Source: JBOHBN01 sp050698355 (GTDB lineage Bacteria > Actinomycetota > Actinomycetes > Streptosporangiales > WHST01). From it: 24,026 nucleotides of DNA. The notes under the pieces are model-generated. The model ran no database searches and was not told the DNA's origin. It saw nothing but the letters and a program-made list of their open reading frames with translations. Shown here piece after piece: positions 1 to 7,185 of this stretch (positions are counted from its first letter, which is position 1; every line of letters begins with the position of its first letter). Position numbers and translations under genes: made by a program. The stretch lies in contig JBOHBN010000290.1 in NCBI GenBank assembly GCA_050698355.1, forward strand, positions 1 to 24,026, written 5' to 3'.

Positions 1-57
1 GTCGACGACACCGAGGTCTACGAGTTCCTGCAACGCCACTCGCCGTCCGAGCCGTGA
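1..57 (+). CDS. 3' end of an unidentified upstream gene (partial)
   Basis: An open frame entering from the left edge reads VDDTEVYEFLQRHSPSEP and stops with TGA at 55-57. Codon third positions are mostly G or C, as in the other genes here. It ends 4 nt before a perfect 26-bp hairpin shared with the convergent menG gene, which fits a real gene end. Eighteen residues are too few to identify a family. Confidence 0.55.
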   Translation, partial: VDDTEVYEFLQRHSPSEP

Positions 58-60
58 CTT

Positions 61-116
61 CGTAGGTTGTCAGTGCGTGGTTGAGCGATGGCTCAACCAC
101 GCACTGACAACCTACG
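61..116. terminator. Perfect 26-bp inverted repeat, likely bidirectional terminator
   Basis: Arms 61-86 and 91-116 are exact reverse complements around a GATG loop. The element fills the gap between the plus-strand gene ending at 57 and the minus-strand menG, whose TAG stop (112-114) lies inside the right arm. There is no T-run on either side, as is common for hairpin terminators of actinobacteria. The stem is unusually long and less GC-rich than its surroundings, so a mobile palindromic repeat is an alternative origin. Confidence 0.8.
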
Positions 117-813
117 GGGAGGGGCGGAAACCGCGATGCAGCGCGACGGCGCCGCCGGAGAGGTTGCGCCAGGCCACCCGCTCCCAGCCGGCGTGCTGTA
201 GCTCCCTGGCGAGGCTCGGCTGGTCCGGCCAGTCGCGGATCGAGTCGACGAGGTAGCCGTACGCGTCGCGGTCACTGGCGAACACCCGCGCCGCCGCCGG
301 CATGACGGTGTCGAGGAACAGCCCGTACGCGCGGCGGAACGGCGCCCACGCCGGCGTGCTCACCTCGCAGACCACCAGCCGTCCGCCGGGCCTGGTCACC
401 CGCCGCATCTCGGCGAGCGCGGCAGGCACGTCGACGACGTTGCGCAACCCGAACGAGATGGTCACCGCGTCGAACGCGGCGTCGCGGAACGGCAGCTGCA
501 ACGCGTCACCGGCCGTGAACGCCAGTTCCGGGTGCCGCCTGCGACCCACGCGCAGCATGCCGAGCGAGAAGTCGCATGCGACCACGACGGCGCCCCGCCG
601 GGCGAGCGGCACCGCCGACGGGCCGGTGCCCGCCGCCAGGTCGAGCACGTTCTCCCCTGGCCCGGCGTCGATCGCGCGTACGACCGCTCCGCGCCACAGC
701 AGCCGGTCCTGGCCGAGCGACATGGCCAGGTTGGTGATGTCGTACCGCTCCGCGACCTGGTCGAACATGCGGGCGACCTCCTCGGGCCGCTTGTCGAGCT
801 GGGCGCGCGTCAT
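112..813 (-). CDS. menG: Demethylmenaquinone methyltransferase (UbiE/MenG family)
   Basis: 233 aa. It catalyses the last menaquinone step, SAM-dependent C-methylation of demethylmenaquinone at the inner face of the membrane. The N-terminus has the family pattern VARMFDQVAERYDITNLAMSLG (residues 13-34). The SAM-binding motif I is DLAAGTG (58-64), followed by CDFSLGML and the later SFGLRNVVD and RVTRPGGRLVVCEVS blocks typical of UbiE/MenG. The ATG at 811-813 was chosen because the family pattern begins just after it; the longer open frame upstream belongs to another gene's shadow. The start overlaps the stop of the spermidine-synthase-like gene as ATGA, so translation is probably coupled. It is the last gene of the ogt run and ends in a perfect hairpin. 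The family is certain; menaquinone rather than ubiquinone is inferred from the men genes nearby. Confidence 0.95.
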   Translation of the reverse strand: MTRAQLDKRPEEVARMFDQVAERYDITNLAMSLGQDRLLWRGAVVRAIDAGPGENVLDLAAGTGPSAVPLARRGAVVVACDFSLGMLRVGRRRHPELAFTAGDALQLPFRDAAFDAVTISFGLRNVVDVPAALAEMRRVTRPGGRLVVCEVSTPAWAPFRRAYGLFLDTVMPAAARVFASDRDAYGYLVDSIRDWPDQPSLARELQHAGWERVAWRNLSGGAVALHRGFRPSP

Positions 814-1520
814 GCGCCGTGACCCGCGCGCTTGGCGAGGTAGACCACGTACTCGACGCTCCGGCCGTCGCGCTCGACCCGCTGGGTGATCTCCTCGCAG
901 GCCGCGCCCAGCGCCTCCAGCGAATCGCGCAGCTGCGGTGACCGGTCGGCCGCCCAGATCGCGAGCACACCGCCAGGGCGCAGCCGACGCAGGCAGGAGC
1001 GCAGGAACGCCGCCTCGTACACCCGCGCGTTCGTGCCGTGTACGAGGAAGGACGGGCCGTTGTCGACGTCGAGGAGGATCGCGTCGAGCGACCCGGGCTC
1101 GGCGGTGCATACCACGTCATGCACGTCGCCGACGTGGGTTGTCACGCGCGGGTCGTCCAGCAGGCCGGCGGCCGGGGGTACGAGGTCGGCGCCGAGCCAC
1201 TCCACGAGAGACGGCTCCAGCTCGGCGACCTGCACCTGGTGTACGCGCGGATCGGCGAGCAGCGCGCGGACGGTGTAGCCGAAGCCGAGGCCGCCTACGA
1301 GCACGGCCAGGCGGCCGCCGGAGAGGCGGTCGAGCGCCGCTGTGGCGAGCAGCCGCTCGGTGGACGAGTCGACGGTGTCGATGGCGAACACGCCGCCGAC
1401 GATGAGCTCGTGTACGTCCTGCTCGCCGCCGGGCGCGCGACGTACGCGCAGCACCACCTCGTTGCCGCGCGCGCCGGCTGCACGGCCGAGCACGATCGGC
1501 GCGTCGGTGGCAACGCTCAC
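810..1520 (-). CDS. Spermidine synthase-like Rossmann-fold protein
   Basis: 236 aa. The sequence carries a spermidine-synthase type nucleotide-binding core: VLVGGLGFGYT (74-84), then an acidic strand end VAELEP (98-103) and a D/N-rich LLDVDNGPSFLV segment. A late RPGGVLAIW strand is typical of SAM methyltransferase folds. The N-terminal part is shorter than in true aminopropyltransferases, so the substrate is unknown and polyamine synthesis should not be assumed. The GTG start at 1518-1520 overlaps the ogt stop by four bases, and the gene's own stop overlaps the menG start by four bases. It is therefore the middle gene of a translationally coupled ogt - this gene - menG run. Related proteins are often annotated 'spermidine synthase' in actinobacteria. 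Confidence 0.8.
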   Translation of the reverse strand: MSVATDAPIVLGRAAGARGNEVVLRVRRAPGGEQDVHELIVGGVFAIDTVDSSTERLLATAALDRLSGGRLAVLVGGLGFGYTVRALLADPRVHQVQVAELEPSLVEWLGADLVPPAAGLLDDPRVTTHVGDVHDVVCTAEPGSLDAILLDVDNGPSFLVHGTNARVYEAAFLRSCLRRLRPGGVLAIWAADRSPQLRDSLEALGAACEEITQRVERDGRSVEYVVYLAKRAGHGA

Positions 1521-2002
1521 GTGGCGAACTCGCGGGTGATGCGTACGCGGGCCTCGAGCTCGAGCAGGGTCCGCTTGTTGTCCAGACCGCCGCCGTAACC
1601 GATGAGCGTGCCGTCCGACCCGACCACCCGGTGGCAGGGAACGACGATGGAGATCGGGTTGCTGCCGTTCGCCGACCCGACCGCACGCGGGTTGGCGGAC
1701 CCGCCGACGGCCGTCGCGAGCTCCTTGTACGTGCATGTGTGGCCGTACGGCACCTCGAGCAGCGCCTCCCACACCCGGCGCTGGAAGGGCGAGCCCGCGA
1801 GCGCGAAAGGTACGTCGAAGGTGGTCAGCTCGCCGGCGAAGTACGCGTCGAGCTGCTCGCGCACCGATCGCAGCACCGGATCGCCGGCCACGGCCGCGTC
1901 GTCGGTGGGCGCGTCGTGCAGGAACCGGATCTCGCGCACGCCGTCGTCGTCGGTTCGTATGCCAAGCGCGCCAACGGGCGACGGGAGCACGGCGTGGGGC
2001 AT
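1517..2002 (-). CDS. ogt: Methylated-DNA--protein-cysteine methyltransferase
   Basis: 161 aa. A suicide DNA-repair protein that moves the alkyl group from O6-alkylguanine to its own cysteine. The active-site motif PCHRV is present with Cys at 123, preceded by SPFQRRVWEALLEVPYGHT (71-89) and the SANGSNPISIV block and followed by GYGGGLDNKRTLLELE; all are family signatures. The ATG at 2000-2002 gives a standard MPHAVLPSPVGALGI N-terminus. A GTG at 2018-2020 in frame would add six residues. No Shine-Dalgarno precedes the ATG; instead GACAAT lies six bases upstream, so a leaderless start is possible. It heads the run leading to menG, with no obvious functional link to menaquinone. Confidence 0.93.
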   Translation of the reverse strand: MPHAVLPSPVGALGIRTDDDGVREIRFLHDAPTDDAAVAGDPVLRSVREQLDAYFAGELTTFDVPFALAGSPFQRRVWEALLEVPYGHTCTYKELATAVGGSANPRAVGSANGSNPISIVVPCHRVVGSDGTLIGYGGGLDNKRTLLELEARVRITREFAT

Positions 2003-2093
2003 GCGTCCATTGTCCAGCACGCCGCTGTCCCGTTCTAGCGGGATCGCGACACAGTCCTACCGCTCCTTGCCGACATCGCGGGATTGGGTGCGG

Positions 2094-3761
2094 TTACGGG
2101 CGGGAGAGCGCCGCGCTGACGGCGGCCTGCAACCGCCGGTGCGTGGCGGCGTTGTCGGCACGGTCGGTACGGACGACAACCGCGCGCAGGCCGGGCGCGG
2201 GCACGAGCGCGTCGCGCAGGTCGTCGGCCTTCGCGACCGGCGTGACCGGTACTCCGTACGCGCTGATGACCTCGCACAGGTCCAGCCCGTGCGGGGTTCC
2301 GAACACCCGCTCGAACGCGGGCTCGCTCGCCTGCTCGAGCATCGAGAAGATGCCGCCGCCGTCGTTGTCGACCACCACCAGCGTGAGGTCGACGCGCGGG
2401 TCTTCGCGGGGTACGGCCAGGCCGCTCACGTCGTGCAGCACCGCGAGATCGCCGAGCAGCGCGTACCCGTGCCCGCCTCCGGCGCGCTGGTGCGCGAGCG
2501 CGGTACCGACGGCGCTGGACACCGAGCCGTCGATGCCCGACAGGCCACGGTTGCCGAGCACGCGGACGCCTGCGCGCGGCACCGCGTACGCCTCCAGGTC
2601 GCGGATGGGCCGGCTCGATCCCGCGAACAGGACGCTGCCGTCCGGCAGCGCCGCGGTGAGGTCGCGGGCGATGCGGGCCTCGGTCAACTCCTCGGTCTCG
2701 TCGAGCACCGCATCAAGTGCCGTACGCGCCGCCGCGTCGGCGGTCTGCCAGGACCGCAACCACGCCGTGACCGGCCGGCGTACCTCCGGCGCCGGGATCG
2801 ACGGCAGCACCCGTACCGCCGTCCGGGTCGGGTCGCCGAACCGGTCGGTCGACCCGACGACCACCTGCGTCCCGGCCGTACGCAGCCATGCCAGCACGCT
2901 GCGGCTGAGCCCGGGCTTGCCGATGACCACCGCGAGGTCCGGGCGGTGCGCGCCCGCGAACGCCTCGTCGGCGAGCAGCAGCGGGTAGGTGCCTACCGCG
3001 TTCGCCCCGTCCCTGGCGTCACCGTTCGGCTCGGACAGCAGGGGCCAGCCGAGCGCCTCGGCCAGCCGGCGCGCGGCATCGGGGTCGGTGCAGCCCTCGC
3101 CGGCGAGCACGACACCGCGCTCCGGGGGCTCGGTCAGCACGGACGCGGCAGGCGGGCGCTCGTCCACGAAGACCCAGGGCCGTCGCTCGGGCCGCCCGTC
3201 CAGGTCCTCCGGCCACTGCTCGTCGCCGTCCGGTACGAGCGGCTCACGCAGCGGGACGTTCAGGTGCACAGGACCGGGATTGTCCGCCACGAGCGCCATG
3301 GCGCAGGCGCGCGCGGCGACCGAACGCCAGTACGCCACCGCCCCGGCACGTTCCTCGGGTACGCCCAGGTCGCACGCCCACCGCGGGGCGGCACCGAAGA
3401 TGCCCGCCTGGTCGGTCGTCTGGTTGGCGCCGGTCTCGTGCAGCTCCGGCGGCCGGTCGGCGGTCACGGCGAGCAGCGGTACGCCCGCGTGCGACGCCTC
3501 CAACACGGCGCCGTGGAGGCACGCCACCGCGGTGCCCGAGGTACACACCACAGGTACGGGACGACGGGACACCTTGGCGAGAGCGAGCGCGAGGTAGGCC
3601 GCGGACCGCTCGTCGTGCCGGACGTGCAACCGTACGTCACCGGCGGCGAGCGCCAGCGCCAGCGGAGCCGACCGCGAGCCGGGTGCCAGCACCGCCTCGC
3701 GCACCCCGCACCGCGTCAACTCGTCGACGAAAACACGCGCGAAGGCGGTAGAGGGGTTCAC
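2094..3761 (-). CDS. menD: 2-succinyl-5-enolpyruvyl-6-hydroxy-3-cyclohexene-1-carboxylate synthase
   Basis: 555 aa, normal length. A thiamine-diphosphate enzyme that joins isochorismate and 2-oxoglutarate, the first committed menaquinone step. The N-terminal TPP-enzyme domain shows VLAPGSRSAPL (23-33) and HDERSAAYLALALAK with the TPP-activating glutamate, then CTSGTA. The central domain is less conserved. The C-terminal domain has GNRGLSGIDGSVSSAVG and GDLAVLHD ... VVVDNDGGGIFS, the metal and TPP diphosphate motif. The GTG start at 3759-3761 overlaps the menC stop in GTGA, so menC and menD are co-translated. Stop is TAA. It is about 90 bases from the ogt start, with no clear terminator between. 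Confidence 0.95.
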   Translation of the reverse strand: MNPSTAFARVFVDELTRCGVREAVLAPGSRSAPLALALAAGDVRLHVRHDERSAAYLALALAKVSRRPVPVVCTSGTAVACLHGAVLEASHAGVPLLAVTADRPPELHETGANQTTDQAGIFGAAPRWACDLGVPEERAGAVAYWRSVAARACAMALVADNPGPVHLNVPLREPLVPDGDEQWPEDLDGRPERRPWVFVDERPPAASVLTEPPERGVVLAGEGCTDPDAARRLAEALGWPLLSEPNGDARDGANAVGTYPLLLADEAFAGAHRPDLAVVIGKPGLSRSVLAWLRTAGTQVVVGSTDRFGDPTRTAVRVLPSIPAPEVRRPVTAWLRSWQTADAAARTALDAVLDETEELTEARIARDLTAALPDGSVLFAGSSRPIRDLEAYAVPRAGVRVLGNRGLSGIDGSVSSAVGTALAHQRAGGGHGYALLGDLAVLHDVSGLAVPREDPRVDLTLVVVDNDGGGIFSMLEQASEPAFERVFGTPHGLDLCEVISAYGVPVTPVAKADDLRDALVPAPGLRAVVVRTDRADNAATHRRLQAAVSAALSRP

Positions 3762-4729
3762 CCGGCTACCTCCCCTGCCATCAGCTCGGCCACGGCGGCC
3801 ATCCTTCCCCGCCAGCGTCGCACGGTGGCCGCGTCCGCCGTGCAGGCGGCCAAGCGGTCGGCGTCGGGGACGGGCCGGCGTACCGGCAACGCACCGTCCA
3901 CCGGCAGCAGCCCGTCGGCAACGACGTCGCCGGCGAGCAGGTGCCCCGTGCCAAGCCCGCAGGCGTACGGCAGCTCCGGCAGGGCCGCGGCGAGCGCGAC
4001 ACCCGCAGCAAGGCCCACGCTGGTCTCCACCGCGCTGGACACGACGACGGGCAGCCCGATGCGTTCGGCGATCGCGAGGCACGCGCCGACCCCGCCGAGC
4101 GGCTGCACTTTGAGCACCGCAATATCGGCCGCCTCCAGCGCAGCCACGCGGTACGGATCCTCGGCACGGCGGATCGACTCGTCCGCGGCCACCGGGACGT
4201 CCACCCGCCGCCGGAGGAGCGCCAGCTCCTCCACCGTCGCGCACGGCTGCTCCACGTACTCCAAGCCCCCTGCCGCCCGGTCCAGCTGCCGCACCGTGCG
4301 CACCGCGCCGTCGACGTCCCAGCCACCGTTCGCATCCACCCGGATGCGGCCGCCGGGTCCGAGTGCGTCCCGTACGGCCTCGACGCGCGCCACGTCCTCC
4401 GACCCGGCCTCGGAGGTGTCGGCGACCTTCACCTTGGCCGTACGGCAGCCGCCACTGGCTCGTACGATCTCGGAGGCGCGCTCGGGCCCGACGGCAGGGA
4501 CGGTGCAGTTCACCGGCACCCGGTCGCGGACCGCCGCCGGCCACTCGCCGCCGACCGCCGCGTGCGCGGCACCCAACCACGGCACGCAAGCGGCCGCGTC
4601 GTAGTCGAGGAACGGGGAGAACTCACCCCACCCCGAGGGCCCCTGCAGCAGCATGCCCTCGCGTACGGAAGTGCCGCGGAACCGTTCCCGTAACGGGATC
4701 GCGAAGCACACCGGCTCGGGGTCGGCCAC
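3758..4729 (-). CDS. menC: o-Succinylbenzoate synthase (enolase superfamily)
   Basis: 323 aa. It dehydrates SHCHC to o-succinylbenzoate, the aromatisation step of menaquinone synthesis. Enolase-superfamily residues are visible: the catalytic KVK pair (Lys 99/101), metal ligands in DAN (Asp 132), EQP (Glu 160) and ADES (Asp 183), and the second catalytic lysine in AVLKVQP (207). The length matches the short actinobacterial form. The GTG at 4727-4729 is the only start that keeps the N-terminal strand. No Shine-Dalgarno is seen, but TAGGGT lies six bases before the start. It is divergent from menE with only 34 bases between the two starts. Confidence 0.94.
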   Translation of the reverse strand: MADPEPVCFAIPLRERFRGTSVREGMLLQGPSGWGEFSPFLDYDAAACVPWLGAAHAAVGGEWPAAVRDRVPVNCTVPAVGPERASEIVRASGGCRTAKVKVADTSEAGSEDVARVEAVRDALGPGGRIRVDANGGWDVDGAVRTVRQLDRAAGGLEYVEQPCATVEELALLRRRVDVPVAADESIRRAEDPYRVAALEAADIAVLKVQPLGGVGACLAIAERIGLPVVVSSAVETSVGLAAGVALAAALPELPYACGLGTGHLLAGDVVADGLLPVDGALPVRRPVPDADRLAACTADAATVRRWRGRMAAVAELMAGEVAG

Positions 4730-4735
4730 CCCAGC

Positions 4736-4741
4736 ACCCTA
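4736..4741 (-). promoter_or_regulatory. Candidate -10 box of menC (leaderless start)
   Basis: On the minus strand TAGGGT fits the actinobacterial -10 pattern TAnnnT and ends six bases before the menC GTG, so transcription would begin at or next to the start codon. The surrounding 13 bases GCACCCTAGACGA (plus-strand orientation) recur upstream of the lrp-like gene at 10645-10657. No convincing -35 is seen. Confidence 0.45.
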
Positions 4742-4763
4742 GACGACTGAAAAACTCGCACCC

Positions 4764-5924
4764 GTGCCGCGTACCCGCATCAGGCCGATCGAGTGTCCAG
4801 CAGGCGCCACCGCGCTCGACACGCTCCGACCGGCGCTCGACGCGGCACTGGCCGGTACGGGACCACCCCTCGGGCTGCTTCCGGCAGACGGCACCGGCGC
4901 GGACGTGCTGCGCGCGGAGGTGCCGATCGAGGTGGACGGCATCGCCGCGACCGTGACGACGTCCGGTTCCACCGGCGAACCGAAGGTCGTGCTGCTGCCG
5001 GCCGGCGCGCTGCGCGCCTCGGCCACCGCGACCCTGGACCGGATGGGCGGGCCGGGACAGTGGCTGCTCGCGCTTCCCGCACACTACGTCGCCGGGCTGC
5101 AGGTCCTCGTACGCTCATCGGTCGCCGGCACCGACCCCGTCGTACCCGACGGGAGCCGGTTCACCGCCGCGGCGTTCGCCGCCGCGACCGCCCGGCTCGA
5201 CCCGGGCGCGCGCCGCTACACCGCGCTCGTGCCGACCCAGCTCAGCCGCGTGCTCTCCGATGCGGCCGGACGTGATGCGCTGGCGTCGTACGACGCGGTC
5301 CTGCTGGGTGGCGGCGCCGCGCCGCCGAGCCTGGTAGGCCGAGCGCGCGCTGTCACCACGGTGCTCACCACGTACGGGATGAGCGAGACGTGCGGCGGGT
5401 GCGTGTACGACGGCGTACCACTGGCCGGTGTGTCGGCCGAGGTCGGCGACGACGGCCGGATCCGGCTGTCCGGACCCGTGCTTGCGGCCGGGTACCGGCT
5501 GCGACCGGACCTCACCGCGACCGCGTTCGAGATGCGAGGTGGGCGGCGGTGGCACGTGACGCCCGACCTGGGCCGGTGGGCCGGCGGCACGCTGGAGGTG
5601 CTCGGCCGCGCGGACGACGTCGCCGTCTGCGGCGGCGTCAACGTGCCGCTGCACGCGGTGGAGCAGGCCGTCGCCACTCACCCGGACGTCACGGCGGGTG
5701 CCTGCGTCGCCGTGCCCGACGCCGAGTGGGGTGAACGGGTCGTCGCGCACGTCGTACCGCGGGGCGAGGCGCCTGCGCTCGACGAGCTACGCGATCATGT
5801 GGCGCGGACGTTGCCGCGTACCTGGGCGCCGCGGGAGCTCGTGCTGCTGGACGAGCTCCCACTGCTTGCCTCCGGCAAGCCGGACCGGCGGGCGCTTCGC
5901 AGCGCCCGCCGGAACGGCCCGTGA
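4764..5924 (+). CDS. menE: o-Succinylbenzoate--CoA ligase
   Basis: 386 aa, the short form usual in actinobacteria. An ANL-family adenylating enzyme that activates o-succinylbenzoate to its CoA thioester for MenB. The phosphate-binding loop TTSGSTGEPK is at 65-74. The A5-like motif is TTYGMSETCGG, followed by the DLGRW and GRADD hinge. The C-terminal catalytic lysine lies in GKPDRR (Lys 372). The GTG at 4764 was chosen as the first in-frame start after the menC divergence. There is no Shine-Dalgarno, and an AAAACT stretch seven bases upstream may or may not be a -10 box. The last 40 bases of the gene contain a 12-bp hairpin that probably terminates the convergent gene. Confidence 0.94.
   Translation: MPRTRIRPIECPAGATALDTLRPALDAALAGTGPPLGLLPADGTGADVLRAEVPIEVDGIAATVTTSGSTGEPKVVLLPAGALRASATATLDRMGGPGQWLLALPAHYVAGLQVLVRSSVAGTDPVVPDGSRFTAAAFAAATARLDPGARRYTALVPTQLSRVLSDAAGRDALASYDAVLLGGGAAPPSLVGRARAVTTVLTTYGMSETCGGCVYDGVPLAGVSAEVGDDGRIRLSGPVLAAGYRLRPDLTATAFEMRGGRRWHVTPDLGRWAGGTLEVLGRADDVAVCGGVNVPLHAVEQAVATHPDVTAGACVAVPDAEWGERVVAHVVPRGEAPALDELRDHVARTLPRTWAPRELVLLDELPLLASGKPDRRALRSARRNGP
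5885..5912 (-). terminator. 12-bp GC-rich hairpin inside the menE 3' end
   Basis: Arms 5885-5896 and 5901-5912 are perfectly complementary around TCGC. On the minus strand it lies about 19 bases past the stop of the thioester-domain gene, the right place for its terminator, yet it is entirely within menE coding sequence ending ten bases before the menE stop codon. No T-run follows on either strand. Confidence 0.55.
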
Positions 5925-5930
5925 GGGACG

Positions 5931-7013
5931 TCAGCCGGTGACCGGTGCCTTGGTGTGCACCGGCGTTGGTGCCGGCGCCTCATTGGAGCCCGTTTCGCTC
6001 GGCGTCGGGCTCGGTGTGGGTGAGCTCGGGGTCCGCTGCTTCCAGGTCAGCTCCGCCCGCGCCGCGACGTGCACCTGCGCGGAGCCGGCGAGGATCAGCG
6101 TCTGGGTCTTGTCGGGCTCCGGTACGCCCTGGAAGACCCGCCCGACCTGGACGGTCGCGATCGTCTCCGCCGTGATGGTGGCCTTGCCCTTCTTGGCGTC
6201 GGCCGGCACCTCGACGTAGAACTCGTCGCCGTCGTTCAGCTCCGTGACCTTCTGGTACCCGTCATCGGTCTTTCGCACCAGATGAACGCCGTCGGTCTGG
6301 CTCTCGATGCTGGCCTCGACCGCGTTGGACGACGTGGTCTCGATGGTGAACGGTCCGAACGGCTCGCCGGGTTTCGCGGTCAGCTCACCGTCGTCCTTGG
6401 CCGAGATGTCGAGCGAAACCTGCGGCTCGTTGCTCACCCCGCCGTTCGCCTTGCCGGTCAGGTAGTCGTACAGGTCCACGACGATCTCGGGGTTCTTACC
6501 GCCAGCCAGGTCGGCACCGTTGGTGAAGTGCCAGATGGCGGCCTGGGTACCGGCAGCCGCCGTGCGCGGGTTCAGCTTTGCCACGTCGTCGCCCGCGAAC
6601 TCGGGAGCATCCTGCACCCGCTTCCGCAGGTCGTTGATGCTCAGCGCCGGGTAGGAGTTGCGCAGAATCCAGTTCACCCTGGGCGCGGACGCGGAATCCT
6701 TGAAGAAGTCGTCCCAGTCGCTTTCCTGGTACTTCGGATGTCCATCCGCCATCTCGACGTCGAAGTCGATGCAGTACGTCTCGAGGGTCGACGTGTGCCC
6801 GCCGCTGCTGGACTCCAGCAGCTTGACGTTCGTCGAGTCCCAGGTGCCACGTCCCTTCAGCCAGACGTGACCCTCCGTGCCCGGCTTGGCCCCGTGGTAG
6901 GTCGCGGTCGCTCCGCCGTCGGCCGCGGCGGACGGGCTCACGACCAGTCCGAAGGCTCCTGCCATCAGGGCGGCGGCACCGAGCCGCGCGCAGAGCTGCT
7001 TGCCTACTGCCAC
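5931..7013 (-). CDS. Secreted TQxA thioester-domain surface protein, no membrane anchor
   Basis: 360 aa. The signal peptide covers residues 1-31 (positive start, hydrophobic GAAALMAGAFGLVV, SAAA cleavage region). The thioester domain follows, with the cysteine in ETYCIDF (Cys 81) and the glutamine in AGTQAAIWHF (Gln 157). In this family the pair forms an internal Cys-Gln thioester that can bind host or surface ligands covalently. A beta-rich second domain (about 195-325) ends in KTQTLILAG...ELTW, then a P/S/T-rich stalk (327-352). The protein ends KAPVTG and stops. That resembles a sortase LPxTG-type motif but lacks the hydrophobic helix and basic tail. The GTG at 7011-7013 follows a strong AGGGAGG ribosome-binding site. 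It is convergent with menE, 6 bp between stops. The role in attachment is inferred from the family. Confidence 0.85.
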   Translation of the reverse strand: MAVGKQLCARLGAAALMAGAFGLVVSPSAAADGGATATYHGAKPGTEGHVWLKGRGTWDSTNVKLLESSSGGHTSTLETYCIDFDVEMADGHPKYQESDWDDFFKDSASAPRVNWILRNSYPALSINDLRKRVQDAPEFAGDDVAKLNPRTAAAGTQAAIWHFTNGADLAGGKNPEIVVDLYDYLTGKANGGVSNEPQVSLDISAKDDGELTAKPGEPFGPFTIETTSSNAVEASIESQTDGVHLVRKTDDGYQKVTELNDGDEFYVEVPADAKKGKATITAETIATVQVGRVFQGVPEPDKTQTLILAGSAQVHVAARAELTWKQRTPSSPTPSPTPSETGSNEAPAPTPVHTKAPVTG

Positions 7014-7121
7014 ACTTCCTCCCTCGTACCCCCGGATTGGCGAAACACGTCCGCGCCGCGATGCGGCGAGCCCGAGGAGCGTAGCGGAGATGATCACCGC
7101 AGCGCCGTGCTTCGGATCGGC

Positions 7122-7139
7122 TGATACGTAACGTGATAC
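7122..7139. repeat. Direct repeat TGATAC x2 in the divergent surface-protein/menB gap
   Basis: TGATAC occurs at 7122-7127 and 7134-7139, twelve bases apart start to start, around ACGTAACGT. It lies in the 172-base gap between the divergent surface-protein and menB starts, which must hold both promoters. It could bind a regulator on one DNA face, but the copies are short and chance is possible. Confidence 0.25.
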
Positions 7140-7185
7140 CGGGTCCGTCGAACACGTACTGCCTGCATCCGAGAAACTTGTCGCC

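Noticed and set aside
1602..4604. A 1000-residue open frame on the plus strand over ogt, menD and menC
   Set aside because: It is antisense to three confidently identified genes and its composition (Arg, Ala, Ser, Thr, Pro rich) is that of a shadow frame in high-GC DNA.
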